A stretch of DNA of 21,779 nt from Saccoglossus kowalevskii (lineage: Eukaryota > Hemichordata > Enteropneusta > Harrimaniidae). Positions 17,890-21,779 of this stretch are shown here, one piece after another (positions within the stretch are counted from its first letter, which is position 1; each line of letters opens with the position of its first letter). The notes beneath the pieces are model-generated. The model was not told the origin of the DNA, did not search any database, and saw nothing but the letters and a program-made list of their open reading frames with translations. The stretch covers positions 58,557 to 80,335 of the forward strand of contig NW_003150756.1 in the NCBI RefSeq assembly GCF_000003605.2. Direction: 5' to 3'. A program made the translations under genes and the position numbers.

Positions 17890-18199
17890 GGTCTATGATT
17901 GGCTCGTGTATTAAAGCAAATTTGCATAATATTACGTGTTTAAACGTCAACTGAAACCGTTCGTCTTATTGATCGCCGTTATGTATGCATTTGATATACT
18001 TTATCGCCGCTTTATATATAACCAACACTGATTTGTTTTTGTCAAAATGCAATTTAGTTGTCGCAATGTGAAAATCGGATGATTTTACCAAGTACCCTGT
18101 TTTATGGGACGCACCAACGTTTTTTTAACTGATGAAATGCATTGTGGGAATCAAAACTAGATACGTGGTATAAGCTTCGCCATTTTGAACAACAACAAG
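17890..18199 (+). promoter_or_regulatory. Probable IP6K promoter and 5' UTR exon
   Basis: Going downstream there is an inverted CCAAT (GATTGGCT, about 17898), an octamer (ATTTGCAT, about 17921), a TATATATAA run (about 18014), a partial ZNF143-like GCATTGTGGGAATC (18139-18152), a YY1-like CGCCATTTTGAAC (about 18178) and a strong donor CAACAAG|GTAAGTGG at 18199/18200. The nearest plus-strand coding exon with an open acceptor is IP6K at 20944, so this is most simply its first non-coding exon. The link is inferred. Confidence 0.5.
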
Positions 18200-20150
18200 G
18201 TAAGTGGTGTGATGGTCTCGCCTAAGCCTTTTTATTTACTTTTATTCTTCACATGTTAATCGAAATAAGTATGTCAAAGAGTGTACTGCTACTGAACTGC
18301 CAAACGCTTTATATATTATGTAATAGAACCTTGACAAGGGGTGTTGCTTATGGATATTTTGTGAAATATCCTCCCGACTACAAGGGATCGAGAGTCTGAA
18401 GACAGAGCTGTGGAAAATTCCAGACTAACTCTCACTGCGCTGGTGATTGTTCTGAAAACCTTTCCATTTAAATAAATGCAGTGTTAACGGTCGTCAATGT
18501 TTCTCCGTTTCACCATTTGTCTCCATTTGAAAATTGTTTCCAGGTTTACTGAATAGTAAATAATAATAGAACCAGAACGCGGAATTGTTTATCTTTCGGC
18601 GAAGGAAATGAAACGAAACTCAAAGTCTCTTTCATTCATACGTAGCGGATCATCGTTTCAAAATGAGTACGTCATATGTCGTACGTTTTGTTTTGATGCA
18701 TAGAATTGACCTCGCTTGAAATCATTTTTTGTGTGTTCACAACTGAGATTTGTAAATTAACACACCAAATACGTATTTACTTCCCATAGAGGTTATCACC
18801 TCGTACCATAATATAACGACCAGCTGTTGTTGGCTGGCAGACACAGACTATATATATATATATATAAAGGACATTGTCCCTGATTTACGTTGTTGACACG
18901 TTTAATTGCGGTGAATTACTATTGTTGGGCTGTAGACTGTATTAAGATGGACGTACAACAGCTGATTCATTTCGTTTGATGCTGTGTAGGATGCAGCACC
19001 CCCAGGGGGTGATCCCTTGAAAATGCAAATAACGTTTCAACCCATGATACCTGCTGAAAGCCTCTGTGGTTAACCACAATGAATGGGAGAAAACCATGTC
19101 AGCAGACAATGTATTATTTGGTGTTAATGAGACTGAAGATCACACACAAGTAAAATAGGTGTTGCTTGAAAGTAATAATTTTTAATATTAACTGAACATA
19201 AAACTTAATTACAGGCAATTTAAATGCTTTGTCTTCCAGGATTTGTGTAGATCAGAGTACAAACTTTTTTTGTCTCGCCAAATTTTATTATTAAAAAACA
19301 TCTGCTTTTCGAGTTTCTTGGCATCTTGGTATAGAAATATCATTGTACCAGCTACTTCATTGTAAACAGACAGATTTGAAAACATTGAAGGATGCCTCAG
19401 CCCTGTTTTTAATGAACCTCTATGGTATAAATGCTACTGAATTTCTCACACAAATTTACTCACAAAACGTTTACCAGTTTAATACAGACACAGTCCCTCT
19501 ATCCCGAGGGACTGTCATACGGATTACAGTAAGTTACATACTGATTGACTTGACTAATTTTTGTATTAATCATGAATGCCTCAGTTTTGAGAGCATCCTG
19601 GAAGTAGCTTATGAAGCTGTGCCTTTTCACATTCAGGGTGCTAGCTGGCTGTCTGTTTAGGTATATAGAGGAAGTCTTCAAAGGAGATTTCATTTTTTTC
19701 TCTGCTTGTAAACAGTTTATTTACTGTTATTGTTGCATAACAGTGATTGACAAAAGTTTATTCAAAGGACTGTGTTCAAAGGAGACTACATTTTTTTCTC
19801 TGCTTGTAAACAGTGTATTTACTGTTATTGTTGCATAACAGTGATTGACAAGAGTTTATTCAAAGGACTGTGTTCAAAGGAGACTACATTTTTTTCTCTG
19901 CTTGTAAACATTTTATTTACTATGAGAAGAGTTTATTCAAAGGTGACTTCTATTTGTTCTTCTCTGCCCTTGAATCTAACCATGTTTTCAAAAAAAACTT
20001 GACCAATGTTCAAGTAATCATTATAAATTAGGCATACAATCGGTAATATGATAATCATAAATCTCTGAAAAAAGACATTATGATCGCGTCGCCGTGTGTT
20101 CTAGGTATATTATATAACCAGAATGAGGGTTTAAAATATCTTTTGAAAGG
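18200..20150. other. Presumed IP6K 5' intron, mostly unstructured
   Basis: It holds a (TA)n run at about 18849-18867, a perfect TGTGGTTAACCACA palindrome at 19065-19078 and the 98-bp tandem repeat at 19677-19948. The open frames near 19343 and 19611 are AT-rich and repetitive and look non-coding. Confidence 0.5.
19677..19948. repeat. 98-bp tandem repeat, about 2.7 copies
   Basis: Units start TTCAAAGGAGAYTWCATTTT at 19677, 19775 and 19873. Copies 1 and 2 are almost identical through TTGTTGCATAACAGTGATTG. The third is truncated internally, then resumes GAGTTTATTCAAAGG. Confidence 0.92.
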
Positions 20151-20760
20151 TAATTAGTCCCAGTTTGTACGTAGTCCGAAAACGGGGACTTGTGGTTTGT
20201 ATGGACCGATTAAGTTCAAACTTCACTCACACATCACACATTATATGGGACATATGCACATGCATTTTTTTCATGATCCGATTATCGATAGCCGAAAAGC
20301 GGCCATTTTAAGGCCGAAAATGCATCAAAGCCGCACATTTTCACCATTCCGGACCCGGGTCTCAGTCATGCATGGACGGATTTTGTTCAAATTTGGTACA
20401 TACATTAAACATAATAGTACCTTGATGCACGTCATTTTTTTTCCCGCATCAAGTTCGAAATGGCCGACTGGCAGCCATTTTGTTTTAAAGAATTCAGTTC
20501 TGGATCCGTATCGGAGACGTGCCTGGATTGATAGAGTTCAAACTTCACACACACAAGGTACATCATGTCACAAATAGATATGTGCATTTGTTTCATGATC
20601 CGCTTAACAATAGCTGAATGATGGCCATTTTAAGGCCGAAAATGCATCAAAATCACGTATTTTCACAATTTCGGAACCGAATCTCAGTCATGCATGGATG
20701 GATTTTGTTCAGATTTAGTACAATGTGTTGTACATATGTAGGTGCATTTCGGAGTTCACA
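20150..20760 (+). repeat. Hairpin-headed interspersed repeat, copy 2
   Basis: The same family in opposite orientation: AGTCCCAGTTT...AAACGGGGACT (20156-20190), then TTGTGGTTTGTATGG and two tandem units of period 322 bp, each with GTTCAAACTTCAC, TCATGATCCG, GGCCATTTTAAGGCCGAAAA and CTCAGTCATGCATGGAYGGA. CCGACTGGCAGCCATTTTG near 20464 matches copy 1. It has no coding capacity. Confidence 0.8.
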
Positions 20761-20943
20761 ATTTAAACTAAAACAAGAAGGTTCCTTTTGGTTAAGTGTT
20801 GTGCTGATAGTACCATAGATGTGTCTCTGTCATTTATGTAAGCGTATGCGCTAATAATAGAGAAAGTACAGTATTCTTTTACACAATACACACCTTAATA
20901 ATCTTAATGAGTTAACTGCTATTTTCATTTTTTTCTATTCTAG

Positions 20944-21225
20944 ATTACTTAAAAAATACTGACCAATTCTGCCATTTTCCAATAAGGGACCAAAGCTTAT
21001 TTTCTCTGGATACTGTATGTATTTCTTACGTCTATGTACTGAGTATGGACTGTATAGATTGGGAAGGAGCAGTAGCACTTCAGCCGTTTGCACACCAAGT
21101 CGCGGGACACTGTAGCATGATGAAATTTGACGACCAGACTATATGTAAACCATTGATATCAAGAGAATATAATTTTTATGAATCGCTACCCAACGATATA
21201 AGTCAATTTACTCCGCAATACAGAG
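20944..21225 (+). CDS. IP6K: IP6K, inositol hexakisphosphate kinase, first coding exon (gene continues beyond window)
   Basis: IP6 kinases phosphorylate inositol hexakisphosphate to the pyrophosphate InsP7, a signalling metabolite. An acceptor with a long pyrimidine tract (TTTTTTCTATTCTAG, 20943) opens the exon, and the coding start ATG is at 21045. The first 60 residues read [40 protein letters not shown] and [20 protein letters not shown]. The exon ends AGAG|GTACGT (phase 1). HQVxGHxSMM, KPLISRE, FYESLP and FTPxY are signatures of animal IP6K1-3. The catalytic PxxxDxKxG motif lies in later exons off the window. The invertebrate gene is probably the pre-duplication orthologue of vertebrate IP6K1/2/3. 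The 5' UTR carries two upstream ATGs. Confidence 0.92.
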
Positions 21226-21227
21226 GT

Positions 21228-21690
21228 ACGTCAGTATTTACATATAATTCTCTTAGGTGATGAACCTGTAACCTTTACTGTGTTGTTGTTATTGACCTTG
21301 ATTCGAATCTCTGTTTGGGTCAAACTGTCTTGTATATCAATGGGTATTTGTGAATATGTTACTGCCTGCAAACAAAAAATAGTTCATAAATATCTACCAA
21401 TTCATTCCTAAAATAAGTCAGATGAACATTAACCTATACAAGGCAAGTTTATTTGTATGATATTACTATTGATCATGGACACAACAGTGCAAACGAACTT
21501 AGTACATTCCTATTCAATGGAAGCATGATGTAATCATTGAGTTGCCCAGTGTTGACTATATATAGAATTGAATAAGAGTGTTTACCATTCTTACTGGCCC
21601 CTCCTGCAGTGACCTGCATGTTCAGATATGTAACTTGTTAGTAGAGTTCTATAAATACAACCAGGGCTTAACTCACATAAATTACTTTTT
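21228..21690. other. IP6K intron, nothing recognised
   Basis: AT-rich sequence after the IP6K exon donor. I see no gene or repeat boundary before 21691. Confidence 0.6.
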
Positions 21691-21779
21691 AGCTCCGCTG
21701 TCGACTTTGTCGAGCGGAGCTTATCATATGAGTGATTGTCCGTCGTCGTCGTCCGTCGTCGTCCGTGTCAATGTTTTAC
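21691..21779 (+). repeat. Start of a second hairpin-headed repeat family, cut by the window end
   Basis: A perfect 9-bp stem AGCTCCGCT (21691-21699) / AGCGGAGCT (21713-21721) is followed by TTATCATATGAGTG, then a GTCCGTCGTCGTCGTCCGTC run. The stem sequence differs from the AGTCCCCGTTT family but the layout is the same. Confidence 0.75.

Noticed and set aside
19343-20002. Several 64-105 codon frames on both strands
   Set aside because: They are low-complexity AT-rich translations. Those after 19611 simply repeat with the 98-bp tandem unit.
1-21779. Bacterial-type systems (operons, CRISPR, phage, insertion sequences)
   Set aside because: Introns, poly(A) signals, MITEs, LINE remnants and animal gene families show this is a eukaryotic nuclear sequence. 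No CRISPR-like spaced repeats were seen.

Overview
This is AT-rich nuclear DNA of an invertebrate animal. The genes are split by GT-AG introns and surrounded by short inverted-repeat transposons, a decayed LINE and microsatellites. An alpha-2,8-sialyltransferase (ST8Sia) gene points to an invertebrate deuterostome such as a hemichordate, echinoderm or lancelet. I cannot name the species. Many exons are too short to stand out as open reading frames, so I assembled them by hand from protein similarity, splice sites and intron phase.

Four genes are supported. (1) CIR1, the RBPJ/CBF1-interacting corepressor, lies on the minus strand in five exons from 4020 down to 1523, and its lysine/serine-rich 3' end lies beyond position 1. 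(2) OXNAD1, a mitochondrial NAD-binding/FNR-like oxidoreductase, lies head-to-head with CIR1 on the plus strand (4282-8346). Their start codons are 261 bp apart across a shared promoter with a strong ZNF143/Staf-type site. (3) An ST8Sia-type sialyltransferase lies on the minus strand, tail-to-tail with OXNAD1, in six small exons from 12393 to 10276. Its N-terminal anchor exon was not found. (4) The first coding exon of an inositol hexakisphosphate kinase (IP6K) lies on the plus strand at 21045-21225, with a probable 5' UTR exon near 18150-18199. The rest of the gene runs off the right edge.

The most interesting observation is in OXNAD1. It has two adjacent, homologous 142-nt exons (6134-6275 and 6309-6450), 24/47 identical in protein, separated by a 33-nt gap. 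This has every structural mark of mutually exclusive splicing and would swap the flavin-binding segment of the enzyme. A second unusual structure is in CIR1. The 3' end of exon 4 and its splice donor have been amplified into a 27-bp in-frame tandem array, giving a ladder of possible donors, each adding a multiple of nine residues.

The rest is intronic or intergenic. It holds a TTAA-flanked MITE family (three copies plus a fragment), other inverted-repeat MITEs in OXNAD1 introns, a pogo/Tigger-like element at 12753-14208, a LINE fragment capped by an (AAT)n tract, hairpin-headed repeats near both ends and a 98-bp tandem repeat in the IP6K 5' region.
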